64,000 nucleotides of DNA from Mesorhizobium sophorae (GCF_002270415.1 NZ_NNRI01000020.1:26908-90907), one strand, 5' to 3'. Shown: positions 27,050-35,780, counted from the first letter of the stretch. The notes: generated from the sequence alone by a model not told the origin. Numbers and translations are program-made.

Positions 27050-27616
27050 TCAGCCACCTTTACCCGTCGCGAATGTCCTGTATGTGGCAACTGGTATAGC
27101 CGCACGATCGCCATCGCTTGGCTCGATAGCCTTGTTGTCGAGCAAATCGCGCGGATCGTTGACCATTACCGCCAGGTTATGGCGCGTCGAACAGCCAAGC
27201 GGCTGGTGGAAGGACTTGTCAGTGAGTAAAGCGCCGGAATACGACGGACAGACAGGGGGGCGGGCATGATAGACAATCGCCTCTATTCGCACTGCGCCAC
27301 CGTCGTGTTGGTCGAGCAAATGGATGCTGTAAGCGTCGAGGCCCATCTGCCTGGCCTGATGGACTGCCTCTGCGCTGAGCTGGGACGACCCGCTGATAAG
27401 CAGGTGGAGGGCATCGCGCCGACCGCGACTGGCCCTCTCAAGGAAGACACGCAAGCGCTGCCGTCCGGAAGCGCGAAGGCTCTCTATGGTCAGGACGGTG
27501 GTCTCCTGTCGGATAAGGATTGGTGCCGATGGCTCGACATCGATCGGCGTAGTGCTTGTGCAGCCACTTACGCTTGCCGTCAGAGCGATCTGGAGAACTA
27601 TGTTCCGCAACGTCAT
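27050..27616 (-). CDS. Y4xK-like CpaD-type lipoprotein of the rhcC2 locus
   Basis: A 188-residue predicted outer-membrane lipoprotein: hydrophobic leader and lipobox SVSGC with Cys19. The C-terminal half (GCSTRHNLAVMVNDPRDLL, then a PSDG segment and YRT) matches the CpaD family of Flp/tight-adherence pili. It follows rhcC2 after 10 bases, the place of y4xK in NGR234. Because RhcC2 itself resembles the CpaC secretin, this protein could serve as its pilotin or assembly partner. That role is inferred. Confidence 0.8.
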   Translation of the reverse strand: MTLRNIVLQIALTASVSGCTSTTPIDVEPSAPILIRQETTVLTIESLRASGRQRLRVFLERASRGRRDALHLLISGSSQLSAEAVHQARQMGLDAYSIHLLDQHDGGAVRIEAIVYHARPPVCPSYSGALLTDKSFHQPLGCSTRHNLAVMVNDPRDLLDNKAIEPSDGDRAAIPVATYRTFATGKGG

Positions 27617-27626
27617 TGGCCGACAG

Positions 27627-29105
27627 CTATTCTATGATGAAGCCAGGACCGCCCTTGGCGCCTGGCGCGCCGGTGCGGGCAGTCGCGCGGCCTGGCGGCG
27701 GACTTGCCAACGAATTCGTCGGAGTGCCTCCCGCGTCCAAAGTCGGCGCCGGCGGGTCCGTGGGTGCGCTCATCTGGTCGGGGTTGGAGCCTGGCCTTAC
27801 GATGTAGGGCGTAACAAGAATAACCAGTTCCGACTCTTCCTTTCGAAACGAGGACGAGCGGAACAGCGCGCCAAGGATCGGCATTTCGCCGAGCCATGGA
27901 AAAGCACTGATATCATTGTTGACGTTACGCCTGATGAGACCACCAATTGCGAAGCTCTGCCCACTGGCGAGTTCGACGACCGTGTCGGCTCGGCGCGTGG
28001 AAACTGCTGGCACCGAGATACCGTTGATCTCAACGGCACCTTGTGCCGAAAGTTCACTGACTTCCGGCTTTACGTGAATATTGATTAGGTTGTTGTTGAG
28101 AACGGTTGGCACGAATTCCAGGCTGACGCCGAAGTGACGGAATTCTACCGAGACTTGCCTATTTTCCTGCTGGACAGGAATGGGAAATTCGCCGCCGGCA
28201 AGGAAGCTGGCGGTTTCACCGGACATAGCGGTAAGGTTCGGCTCAGCCAACACCGAAGCGATGTTCTCCTTGGCGAGCGCGTCGAGAACCGCGCCGACGT
28301 TGACAGCACCATTGTCGAATCCGATTTCTGCTGTACCGCCACCATTCGCCGCCCCAGAGCCACCACCTTTGCCGCTTAACAAACCCACTCTGAAGTTGCC
28401 GATTTGACCGAAGGCGGACAGGTTAATGCCGAGTGCCTTCATGGCGCTACGGGAGACCTCTGCTACGCGCACACTGAGATTAACCTGCAAGGATCCGGCG
28501 ACCTTGATGTTATTGACGACCTGCGCACCGTCACCGAGAAATTGCTCAGTAACCCTTTTGGCAGTGTCGGCGGCCTCCGCGTCGGGCGCTGTACCGCTTA
28601 GGATTGCGCCGCGCGGCGTATAGTTGACGCGGATCGGATAATCGCCGACCTGGTCCCTCAACATAGCGCGCAGATCCCCGATCGGTTGGCTGACGACAAT
28701 CCGTAACTCGGCGAGTGCCTCGCCGTTTTTGTCCAGGGCGAACAGGCTGGTTCGCCCGGATTTCTTGCCAAAGACGAAGATGGTGCTACTCGAGGGTGCC
28801 TGATAATCGGCGATCGTCGGGTCGGCAACAAAGATGGTCGCGGCTGGTGCCGGCAAATGAACTGTCTTGCCGAGCGAAGAGGAGAGGTTCAGCGTGGTGT
28901 TGATGCTGTTGGAAGCGGCACGGGGCGCCCCCGCATCCGGCTTGTTCTGGGCAGCCGCAGAAAGTGGAGATAGCAGAACGAGCGCGCAGAGGAGATGGCC
29001 CAAGTAAGGAGAGACGGCAGGTCTCGAACCGACGATGAGCGTCGGCCGCCGATTGGTGTCAGGATGACGAGTTGGAACGATTTTCAAGGCAGTCTTTTCT
29101 TTCAA
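27627..29105 (-). CDS. rhcC2: RhcC2 T3SS secretin
   Basis: A 492-residue secretin forming the outer-membrane channel. A signal segment near residues 35-52 ends in LSAAAQ. A periplasmic BON/N-domain part follows (IFVADPTIADYQ; FVFGKKSGRTSLFALD). The secretin domain begins around residue 220 and includes VLAEPNLTAMSGETASFLAG and WLGEMPILGALFRSSSF. The Pro/Gly-rich C-terminus is hydrophilic. The N-terminal domains are CpaC-like. It works with RhcC1 (nolW), encoded 22 kb away. It lies 10 bases after ttsI and is probably co-transcribed. Confidence 0.93.
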   Translation of the reverse strand: MKEKTALKIVPTRHPDTNRRPTLIVGSRPAVSPYLGHLLCALVLLSPLSAAAQNKPDAGAPRAASNSINTTLNLSSSLGKTVHLPAPAATIFVADPTIADYQAPSSSTIFVFGKKSGRTSLFALDKNGEALAELRIVVSQPIGDLRAMLRDQVGDYPIRVNYTPRGAILSGTAPDAEAADTAKRVTEQFLGDGAQVVNNIKVAGSLQVNLSVRVAEVSRSAMKALGINLSAFGQIGNFRVGLLSGKGGGSGAANGGGTAEIGFDNGAVNVGAVLDALAKENIASVLAEPNLTAMSGETASFLAGGEFPIPVQQENRQVSVEFRHFGVSLEFVPTVLNNNLINIHVKPEVSELSAQGAVEINGISVPAVSTRRADTVVELASGQSFAIGGLIRRNVNNDISAFPWLGEMPILGALFRSSSFRKEESELVILVTPYIVRPGSNPDQMSAPTDPPAPTLDAGGTPTNSLASPPPGRATARTGAPGAKGGPGFIIE

Positions 29106-29115
29106 ATTCGACCAA

Positions 29116-29802
29116 CTATGCGGATAGACCGTCGGTCAATTCAAGAATGTAGCCAATGCCGCGCACGGTCGTGATTCGTGGCGTTGCACCTGACCTGCAC
29201 AGATGTCCCCGTAAGCGATAGATTCCGACTTCAAGCGCGTTGCCAGATATTTCGTCGTTGAACGAATAAACGTGATCTTCCAACTGCGCACGTGGCACGA
29301 TGCGGCCCGCACGGTTAAGCAGATGCTCTAGAATACATAGTTCGCGGCGTGCCATCCTCAGCGGTTGATCGGCAACCGAAACCTCTCGGCCGATTGGATC
29401 GAAGTGGAGATTGCCAAATACTATGATGGGGTCGGTCTTCTGTGTCGACCGGCGCAGAACGGCTCTCATTCTGGCGATAAGCTCGTCGGTAGAGAATGGC
29501 TTGAGCAGAAAATCGTCCGCGCCACCATTGAAAATCGCAATTCGCTTATCGAGATCGTCGAGGTTACTCATAACGAGGGCAGGAACTGAGTGTCCCTCGC
29601 TCCTAAGCTGCCTCAGCCAATCTAAGCCATCGCCATCTGGTAGAGCCAACTCCAGCAGGAGAATTTCATAGCTCGCGCAAGAAAATGCACTCGACGCTTG
29701 GTCCAGGCTACCAACGACATCAACGGCAAAGCCGTTTTCCGCGAGCGCAACTGGCACTGTGTGCGTAAGATCCGCATGATGATCCACGAGCAGCGTTCGC
29801 AT
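29116..29802 (-). CDS. ttsI: TtsI response-regulator activator of the T3SS regulon
   Basis: A 228-residue OmpR/PhoB-type regulator: receiver domain (1-120) and winged-helix DNA-binding domain (about 130-225, with LRMARRELCILEHLLNRAG and YRLRGHLC). At the phosphorylation site the conserved Asp is replaced by Glu51 (LLLELALPDGDG), as known for rhizobial TtsI, so it is thought to act without a kinase. The Lys of LLKPFS is kept. AAGGAG lies about 8 bases before the ATG at 29802. A nod box lies 230 bases upstream, so NodD should switch it on, and TtsI then activates tts boxes. Confidence 0.95.
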   Translation of the reverse strand: MRTLLVDHHADLTHTVPVALAENGFAVDVVGSLDQASSAFSCASYEILLLELALPDGDGLDWLRQLRSEGHSVPALVMSNLDDLDKRIAIFNGGADDFLLKPFSTDELIARMRAVLRRSTQKTDPIIVFGNLHFDPIGREVSVADQPLRMARRELCILEHLLNRAGRIVPRAQLEDHVYSFNDEISGNALEVGIYRLRGHLCRSGATPRITTVRGIGYILELTDGLSA

Positions 29803-30032
29803 TTCTTCTCCTTTCAAGGGAGGACAATCCATTGCACACGCCACCGTGGGCTCTGAGATCGGGGCGACAGCAGAAGTCGCGGAAGTCGAAACTAGCGCGG
29901 GATGCGAGCAACCCGATTTCGATTTCTCTGCGCATCGATCCTCCTAGTGCGGTCCCCCGCATTCGTTAGGCTTGCGTTGCCCTCCAGACCCCCATGATTC
30001 GATGACTGAGGCTTAGCTATCGAGAAGCTGGC

Positions 30033-30083
30033 CCATTGAACAAATCGATTGTTCGAATGAGGTCGCATCCACGTGATGGATGC
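30033..30083 (-). promoter_or_regulatory. nod box upstream of ttsI
   Basis: Minus-strand reading gives GCATCCATCACGTGGATG, then a spacer CGACCTCATT and CGAACAATCGATTTGTTCAA. This matches the two halves of the nod-box consensus (ATCCA-N7-GATG and AACAATCGATTTTACCAAT) closely. It faces ttsI, 230 bases away. NodD would bind here in response to host flavonoids. Confidence 0.92.
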
Positions 30084-30488
30084 ATCTAGCATATTCACCT
30101 CAACTCGCGCGCACGCTGCCATTGCGCGGCGACAATTAGGGTGTCCGGTTGAGCGACAACTATGATGGCCGGTAGGAGCGCTTGTCAGGTCCGGTCGAAG
30201 GGAGGGGCGTGGCCCCCTCAAGCTCATCCATCGCGACACGCTGCGGCTGTTCGGTCAATATCACCGGATGGAGAAGGGACGACACTGGAGGTGTCGGAAC
30301 CACACTAGGGGCAGGCCTGGACAGGGGCTGCCGCTGCCGAGGCTTGTAGGACTCCTGCGGCATTGCATTTGCGTAGCAACAGCCATTCGCGCTCGACAGG
30401 TTGATCTTCGCGTCGCGCGGCGAGCTTGCGGTCGATCAGTGCGTGGAGCCTCAGGAGATGGAGATCAGGGCCCTCAAAGGCCTGTCAG
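30084..30488. other. Between two nod boxes; no firmly supported gene
   Basis: A minus-strand frame of 67 codons (30160-30363) is very Pro-rich (SRPAPSVVPTPPVSSLLHP) and may be a remnant of a larger gene. I do not recognise it. The rest holds nothing I can support. Confidence 0.4.
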
Positions 30489-30538
30489 CTATCCAAAAGA
30501 TGAATGATAATTATTGCTATAATCAATTATATCAATCG
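30489..30538 (+). promoter_or_regulatory. Degenerate nod box upstream of the nodM fragment
   Basis: Plus-strand reading gives TATCCAAAAGATGAATG, then nine bases and GCTATAATCAATTATATCAATC. Spacing fits the nod box exactly, and the second half keeps AATCAATT and CAATC. Several consensus bases are lost, so activity is doubtful. It lies 97 bases upstream of the nodM start. Confidence 0.6.
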
Positions 30539-30634
30539 TCCAAGGCTCTAATATATCGATCCCAAGGCGGTCATGCCCCGCCCCTCTCTATTACTGCGTC
30601 GGTTGGGACTGCTGGGGACAATTCGGAGGCCAAC

Positions 30635-30775
30635 ATGTGCGGGATTGTTGGCATCGTTTGGCAACTGCCGGTATCGGAGCGATTGGTCAACGCCTTGAAG
30701 CATCTCGAACATCGCAGCTATGATTCGGCCGGCGTTGCGACGATCACCGAAGCGCCTTGCACCGCCGGCGCGCCG
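30635..30775 (+). pseudogene. nodM: nodM/glmS (glucosamine synthase) N-terminal fragment
   Basis: MCGIVGIVWQLPVSERLVNA and LKHLEHRSYDSAGVATI are the start of glutamine:fructose-6-phosphate aminotransferase, with the N-terminal nucleophile Cys2. Similarity stops after about 47 residues, and the full enzyme would be about 600. CGGAGG is 5 bases upstream. The nod box in front suggests the nodulation copy nodM rather than housekeeping glmS. Confidence 0.85.
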
Positions 30776-30779
30776 CGGG

Positions 30780-30880
30780 CAGGGCCGCCGCCGCGCCTCC
30801 AGCCTCGATGCGCATGAAGCCTTCATCGTCGGGCTGATCGAGGAGCGCAAGGACATCGGCGAGATCAATCAGAGGTCATT
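30780..30880 (+). pseudogene. Possible IS630-family transposase fragment
   Basis: RRRASSLDAHEAFIVGLIEE followed by RKDI resembles the N-terminal DNA-binding part of IS630 transposases (the LEAH..LI..LIEEKPD pattern). Only about 30 residues remain. It abuts the point where nodM breaks off, so it may mark the insertion that truncated nodM. Confidence 0.4.
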
Positions 30881-30974
30881 GTCGATAGCTAAAGGAATAA
30901 ATTCTTGATCCCATCAGGTGCTGGAGAGGTTGGTAGCTTATGCGATGGTCCCGAAACAACTAGCTTAAGCCCTT

Positions 30975-31238
30975 ATGAGCAAGCATTTGGCGTCCGTCCT
31001 GACGACCGTGAACGCGCCCTACAGCGTACAGCTGGACTATGCAGGTCTGGCTTATTGCCTGGCGGATCTCGAGTTGGCCAAACAGCATCCTGGTCATATC
31101 AGCGCCTTTCTTGGCGAGGTTCCCCTCGCACTGCAGGTCGAGCTCGCTGTCGTGCACCACATCCCGGTCCCCGACCTGAAGGCCTTCGCCGCTGCGTTCT
31201 CCGCCTGGTCCGGCGAGAGCTATCCGCTCGCTGCGTGA
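30975..31238 (+). CDS. Hypothetical partner of the AbiEii-like gene
   Basis: An 87-residue protein (starts MSKHLASVLTTVNAPYSVQL). Its TGA overlaps the next ATG (TGATG), so the two were translated together. I see no known DNA-binding motif. Antitoxin-like partners often precede AbiEii-type nucleotidyltransferases, which makes an antitoxin role possible, but nothing in the sequence proves it. An ATG about 12 codons earlier in another frame is not better. Confidence 0.5.
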   Translation: MSKHLASVLTTVNAPYSVQLDYAGLAYCLADLELAKQHPGHISAFLGEVPLALQVELAVVHHIPVPDLKAFAAAFSAWSGESYPLAA

Positions 31239-31979
31239 TGGCCGAACACGATAGCCGGCGCCCTTCCGAATGGCGGCGGCCTTTTAGCATCGCCGTCGAT
31301 CTGATTAACCAGCTTCGGGAAAATGCGGCGGTCAGACTTCGAATGGTCGTTTGGCGGTGGGACGGCTATGATGATCAAGATCGGCCATCGTGAAAGCCAT
31401 GACATCGATGTTTTCCTCGATGACCCGCACTGCTTGGCTTCATCGACCCGTCCAGAAGCCGCCTGCGCTTTGCGCCGACGCCATCGGACTGTCAGGGTGA
31501 TGAAGTTCGCCTTCGAAGGCATCGGCGAAATCGACTTCATCATAGCCGGAGTCCTGACCAAGACGCCCTTCAAGACATATGATGTCGAAGGGAGGACGGT
31601 TCGGCTCGAGACCATTCCCGAAATCATTGTCAAGAAGGTCTATTATCGCGGCTCCCAAGCCAGGCCTCGTGACATCTTCGACATCGCAGCCGCAGCCCGG
31701 TCGCAACTCGGCGAAGTCGTCGATGCCTTGCGCGCGTTTCCGCAACAAGTCGCGCGCACCAGGGAACGGTTGGAAAAGTTCAATCCGGAATTCGTTAGTC
31801 GTGCCATCGCACAGTTGATGATCATGCCCGACTATGAAGCGTCGGCCGCCGACAGTCTGGATGCTGCGATCGCTGTGCTTGATAGGCGTTGTCATCGTCC
31901 AAGCCGACCTGATCGCCTCCCCTCCGGATCGTTGCCGGGCAGGGGAGGGGCTTTTTCTACAACGCCGACGCCTTGGTGA
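31238..31979 (+). pseudogene. AbiEii/AbiGii-type nucleotidyltransferase toxin, frameshifted
   Basis: The first frame (31238 on) gives MAEHDSRRPSEWRRPFSIAV and then shifts near 31325-31335 to a frame reading DFEWSFGGGTAMMIKIGHRE and SHDIDVFLDD. This is the GG-and-DxD nucleotidyltransferase core of the AbiEii (DUF1814) family. Later segments (IPEIIVKKVYYRG; PRDIFDIAAAARS) are also typical. The last 30 codons run through a terminator hairpin, suggesting a second lesion near the normal stop. The family includes type IV toxins; this copy is probably inactive unless translated from the ATG at 31323. Confidence 0.75.
31916..31956 (+). terminator. Rho-independent terminator
   Basis: Stem CCTCCCCT (31916-31923) pairs with AGGGGAGG (31941-31948), followed by GGC and a TTTTT run at 31952-31956. 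It sits at the end of the AbiEii-like gene. Confidence 0.85.
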
Positions 31980-32062
31980 GGTTGACCCGGAAGCGGTCGC
32001 GGCGCAGTTGATATTTTCGGGTCATCTCAGCGCTGGTGTGCCCGAGCTGTTTCTGCACGTAG
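31957..32062 (-). pseudogene. Tyrosine recombinase (integrase) C-terminal remnant
   Basis: The reverse strand reads YVQKQLGHTSAEMTRKYQLR and ends RFRVNLTKASAL. This is the last part of a phage-type integrase, with the LGH box and the catalytic Tyr in KYQ. The rest is missing; upstream it runs into the GNAT toxin gene. Confidence 0.75.
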
Positions 32063-32572
32063 CTAGTGCGCAGTATCTGCCAACCAGAGGCGCACATCCT
32101 GAATCGAGCGCATGAGGACGGAAGGATTATCCCGTGCGGCGATGAAGCCCCAACTGTGCCAATAGCGCTCGGCCTCGGTGTCAATTGCCCTGACCACGAC
32201 CGCGCGGCCACCGACGATGTCGGCGCCGGCGATGCAGCGCCGCAGCGCGTCCTTTACCAGTCCGCTGCCGACGCCACGCCCCACGTAGTTTTGATCGACC
32301 GCGAGTTGTCCAATCAAAAGGCAAGGGATCGGATCCGGTGGGCGCCCCGTGCGGATCGAGCGCGGCGCACTGTTCGGCTGGATCACGCTGGGTGCGAGCC
32401 CATAATAACCGACCACGGTTCTGTCATTGTGAACAACCAGGACTCGGGTAAACCCGCGAGCCTGGTTGGTCCGCGCAAAGCCGAGCAGCCATGCGTTGAG
32501 GGCGGGCTTGCCGCAATCGAATGCGTCGAGACGATGCGTGTCGTCCAGCATTTCTATGCCTGAAAGCGCCAC
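32063..32572 (-). CDS. GNAT-type toxin (TacT-like) of a DUF1778 pair
   Basis: A 169-residue GNAT acetyltransferase of the toxin class that acetylates aminoacyl-tRNA. Typical segments are FDCGKPALNAWL near the start, LLIGQLAVDQNYVGRGVGSG (acetyl-CoA loop) and ERYWHSWGF near the end. It starts with GTG directly after the antitoxin stop (stop at 32573-32575), giving tight coupling. Intact, as expected for a functional toxin-antitoxin module that stabilises the island. Confidence 0.88.
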   Translation of the reverse strand: MALSGIEMLDDTHRLDAFDCGKPALNAWLLGFARTNQARGFTRVLVVHNDRTVVGYYGLAPSVIQPNSAPRSIRTGRPPDPIPCLLIGQLAVDQNYVGRGVGSGLVKDALRRCIAGADIVGGRAVVVRAIDTEAERYWHSWGFIAARDNPSVLMRSIQDVRLWLADTAH

Positions 32573-32857
32573 CTAGCTTTCCCAAGGGGCAAACCGGCGG
32601 AGCCGCTCCGCCGCCTTAGGCGGCGGAGGGCTTGCTGGGGCGGCGATCGCCTGCATGAATGCATTGTAGGCGTCCGGCGACAGGCGAATGACGGTCGCGT
32701 TGAGGATTGCCGCCTGCGCTTCGTGCAGTGCGGCGCGGCGCATGAACTCGGTGCGAGACAGGCCTAGCAGTTCCGCGCCGCGGTCGATAATGGTCAGATC
32801 GTCATCGCGAAACCGCATCGAGACGGGCGTTTCCTTCCTGGGGCCCGTCGCGGCCAT
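32573..32857 (-). CDS. DUF1778 (TacA-like) antitoxin
   Basis: A 94-residue ribbon-helix-helix antitoxin: N-terminal part PVSMRFRDDDLTIIDRGAEL, then LGLSRTEFMRRAALHEAQ and LSPDAYNAFMQAI, all typical of DUF1778. The C-terminus is Pro-rich and would wrap the toxin. The frame is open to 32911; the ATG at 32857 (MAATGPRKET) fits the family start and is preceded by GGAGAG. The pair probably represses its own promoter. Confidence 0.88.
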   Translation of the reverse strand: MAATGPRKETPVSMRFRDDDLTIIDRGAELLGLSRTEFMRRAALHEAQAAILNATVIRLSPDAYNAFMQAIAAPASPPPPKAAERLRRFAPWES

Positions 32858-33429
32858 GGCGCTCTCTCCTGTGCTGCGAGCGTATATATACGTTTGTAAC
32901 GCAGATCGCAATACATCGTGACGCCCGGGCCCTGTGCCCGGGTGGCGGCAAACGCGACGAGCCTTTGCACCGACCCGTCCCGGATCCGGGCACTATCGAG
33001 CCGTGGCATGGGATGCCGAGGGCCCGGCGCTCGCTTCCTTGGCGAACGCTCTGGCGAAGCGGCCCATGGCCTTCGTCTGCCAGCCGCGCGCGCACCTGCC
33101 GCTCGGCCTTTCCATGTCGAATGATCGGGCTGAAGCGCTGGCCGGCATCCTCCAGCGCTACCCCGAGGTAGGCATCATCGAGGGCGATCCGCTAGGCCCG
33201 CTCTGCGGCACGCCGGCCGCAAGCGTGGGATCCCGACCAGACGATCCTGATCCGGTCGTTCTGCAAGGCTCTCGGCCTGGACCTGCGCTCGAGCGTCATC
33301 GGCGGCAATGCCCGGCATGTGCAGGCGATCCCGCTAGCAGCGCTCGCATGGCCTGGGCATGATCAGCCGCATCCTGCAAGGCGCGCTAGGACCAATCCAC
33401 ATTCAGGATTTCCAAAACTGAGATGTGCT
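32858..33429. other. Region with unrecognised coding-like remnants
   Basis: It holds the toxin-antitoxin promoter at the left. On the plus strand, 33003-33230 reads VAWDAEGPALASLANALAKR and onward, and 33222-33345 continues in another frame (DPDQTILIRSFCKALGLDLR). This looks like a damaged gene of unknown family. Confidence 0.35.
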
Positions 33430-33467
33430 GAATCAATGCGTTCCGGATTTACTGATTCGGAGCGGGT

Positions 33468-33720
33468 TTGATGGGTGTAAAGCGCTATGAACTGAACGAG
33501 GCGCAGTGGGTCCGGATCGCCCCGCTTCTGCCGGGCAAGGTTGGTGATCCGGGCCGTAGCGGCGCCGACAACCGCCTGTTTGTGAACGGAGTTTTATGGG
33601 TCCTGCGATCCGGAGCATTCTGGCAGCACCTTTTGGAGCGCTACGGCAAGTGGAAGAGCGTCCATGCCCGCTTCACCCGCTGGGCCAAGGCCGGCGTCTG
33701 GAGCGTGGATGCGCTGGGCT
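33468..33720 (+). pseudogene. IS5-family transposase N-terminal fragment (second type)
   Basis: KRYELNEAQWVRIAPLLPGK, then NRLFVNGVLWVLRSG and ERYGKWKSVHARFTRWA are the N-terminal part of an IS5 transposase different from the two copies at 10.8 and 20.2 kb. Similarity ends near 33710. Confidence 0.85.
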
Positions 33721-33780
33721 GCTGCACCCGGTCGATGGGTTGCTTTCGATCGGACCACCCAGATGCAGTTTCTCATTCCG

Positions 33781-34947
33781 TTAGAATGAGTGTTGGAAAC
33801 GGATGATGCCGCCGACGCTGTTCTTTTTGTCAGCTTTGGTCCAGTTCACGTTGGAAGGGTCAACCATGCCGGCGCCGAAGTCGCCATAGTGGTCGTAGTC
33901 GATTTCGGCTGTGATTATTAGACCTGCAAACGCCGTATAGACAGCGTTTGCAGTCAGACCATAGTCCTTGAGCTGATCACCCGAGACCTGAAGGTTGAAC
34001 GAAGTTTTCTCGTTGAATCTGTAAGTGGCGCCGGCCCAGAAAGCCCAGTTGCCGCCCCAAAATTTGTAGAAGCTGCGACGATGAGCGTCGATTGTGTTAA
34101 TGGAGTTGTCGCTGAGCTTGCCATAGGAGCCGTAGCCGAACGTTCCGAATAGCGAAAATTCGTTTGTGACATTGACGTCGACGCGGACCTTACCAGCCAG
34201 AGATTCGTAGTTGCTATCATAAGCGACAACGCCAGTGATCGCCCCCCAGCCTTGCATGTATTTCACGCCGCCGACGACATGCGGAACATAGCTGTCGATA
34301 GTCCCGACTACGCCCGAGCCTTCTTCGAGTGAAGCCACCGCCGAAAAGCCGTTGCCGCTGTCAAAGTAGTACTGAACCACGTTGGCTTCGTAGCCGCCGT
34401 GCGGAACAAGCATCTTATTGAGGACGTCGCCAGCGTGGCCAGTAAACACGTGGAAGGCCGACCAGTCCTTACCAACTCGCAGGCCGCCAAGCTGAATCCA
34501 AGTGAAAGCCAATTTGACGCCTCTGTTGAAGGCGTAGTTTTGCGGGCTGTCCGTGCCCGAATAAGCGTTGCGATTACCAAAGTCCATGCGGGTTTCCGTA
34601 TAGGTCTTCAGTGTGCCGAGTTCGGTCTCCTGGCCGGTCCAAGTTTTGAAGGTCAAGCGAGCGTTGTTTCGCCATGTGCCCTGATCCTCACCAGTCCTCA
34701 GGTCTGAGGTTCTGGCGCCGTCATACGATCCGACATGGCCCAGGCCGATGTCGTAAAGGACATCGCCGCCGATGCGCAGACAGGTCTCGGTGCCGGGGAT
34801 GTAGAAGTAGCCGGAGCCGTACACGTCGCAGACCTTGATGTATTCGGTCGATTCTGGCTCGGCCACAGCCACAGCATCGACCGCGCGCGCGTCGGAAAGG
34901 GCGATCAGCACTGCAGTTGAGCCGAGGAGAAGGCTCCTGATGTTCAT
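33781..34947 (-). CDS. Outer-membrane porin (Omp2/RopA family)
   Basis: A 388-residue porin of the alphaproteobacterial Omp2 family. The signal peptide covers residues 1-22 (MNIRSLLLGSTAVLIALSDA). The mature start region contains VCDVYGSGYFYIPGTETCLR with the two conserved Cys, then RIGGDVLYD. Alternating beta-strands run to a C-terminal Phe (RFQHSF), the recognition signal for barrel assembly. It is intact and forms a general diffusion trimer; the specific role is unknown. It stands alone, with IS fragments on both sides. Confidence 0.9.
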   Translation of the reverse strand: MNIRSLLLGSTAVLIALSDARAVDAVAVAEPESTEYIKVCDVYGSGYFYIPGTETCLRIGGDVLYDIGLGHVGSYDGARTSDLRTGEDQGTWRNNARLTFKTWTGQETELGTLKTYTETRMDFGNRNAYSGTDSPQNYAFNRGVKLAFTWIQLGGLRVGKDWSAFHVFTGHAGDVLNKMLVPHGGYEANVVQYYFDSGNGFSAVASLEEGSGVVGTIDSYVPHVVGGVKYMQGWGAITGVVAYDSNYESLAGKVRVDVNVTNEFSLFGTFGYGSYGKLSDNSINTIDAHRRSFYKFWGGNWAFWAGATYRFNEKTSFNLQVSGDQLKDYGLTANAVYTAFAGLIITAEIDYDHYGDFGAGMVDPSNVNWTKADKKNSVGGIIRFQHSF

Positions 34948-35399
34948 TCGCGCGTGCTCCGGTGGGCTGCGCCTCGACGCAAAGTGACACTCGTCAGTTG
35001 CCCCACGGAATTCAGCGCGTCTGGGCCAATCGCCATAGTCATCTCCGCTTGTTGTAGGCAGACGTCACAACGGCTACGGAAATCGACCACGCAAATAACG
35101 CGCCATCCTGGAGACGTAGCTGCGGGCTTACGCTCAGGTTGGCCGGCGCATCTTGTTGCGGTTCCTTCTTTTCGCTTTGAAGGTCAAGCTGAGCACGAAA
35201 AGCAGACGTTTCGGATAGATAGTCTGTTCGCTGCCCAGCGGTTTGGTTCAATAGCGACAGCTTTTGTTTGTTGTGTAGGCTTTGAGACATCATAGGCGGC
35301 ACCGCTCGGTACATCGGGCGAGATACCCACTGACGTCGACATGAAATTCACTAGCCAGGCCGGGTATGCCATGTTTTGGTGCACGGCCCATCTTGAAGG
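34948..35399. other. Upstream of porin; no supported gene
   Basis: A minus-strand frame 35039-35314 (91 codons, MSQSLHNKQKLSLLNQTAGQ near its start) has a hydrophobic end (FAWSISVAVVTSA) and could be a small membrane protein. I do not recognise it and there is no good ribosome binding site. Confidence 0.35.
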
Positions 35400-35780
35400 C
35401 GATCGCGTGCAGCAGCTTGCCAATCAGTCCGGACAAGTGATTTCGCAAGGCTGGAAAGATCGACGCGTTGTAAACCGCCTCTGGATCGGAAGTCCTGTAT
35501 GGCCAACTGTTTTCGCGATGGCACCCCCCGGCGCGATTGTTGAGCCTCTTTTGCGATGATCGACTTTCGGCATCACCTGACGTTCTATCGCGTTATTGGA
35601 ACGCCATTTGTCGATGATCATGCCCTTGGGGCCGCAACTCTGTGCAAGCGACTGGGTCAGCAGGCGCTTGGCAGCCTTGGAAGAACACGCCGAGCACGTT
35701 CCTGTCCTGATCACGGCGCGCCCACTGCCAATGCTTCTTGCCTGTAATCGATACCACGCGTTATCGAAGTGCCGGATATC
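35400..35780 (-). pseudogene. IS6-family transposase remnant, multiple frameshifts
   Basis: Reverse-strand pieces in different frames read VVSITGKKHWQWARRDQDRN, then AAKRLLTQSLAQ and MIIDKWRSNNAIERQVMPKV. They follow the order of an IS6 transposase core (GRKHWLWRAVDQ; AAKRLL; TDKLRSY). It differs from the IS6 remnant at 19.9 kb. Confidence 0.7.
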
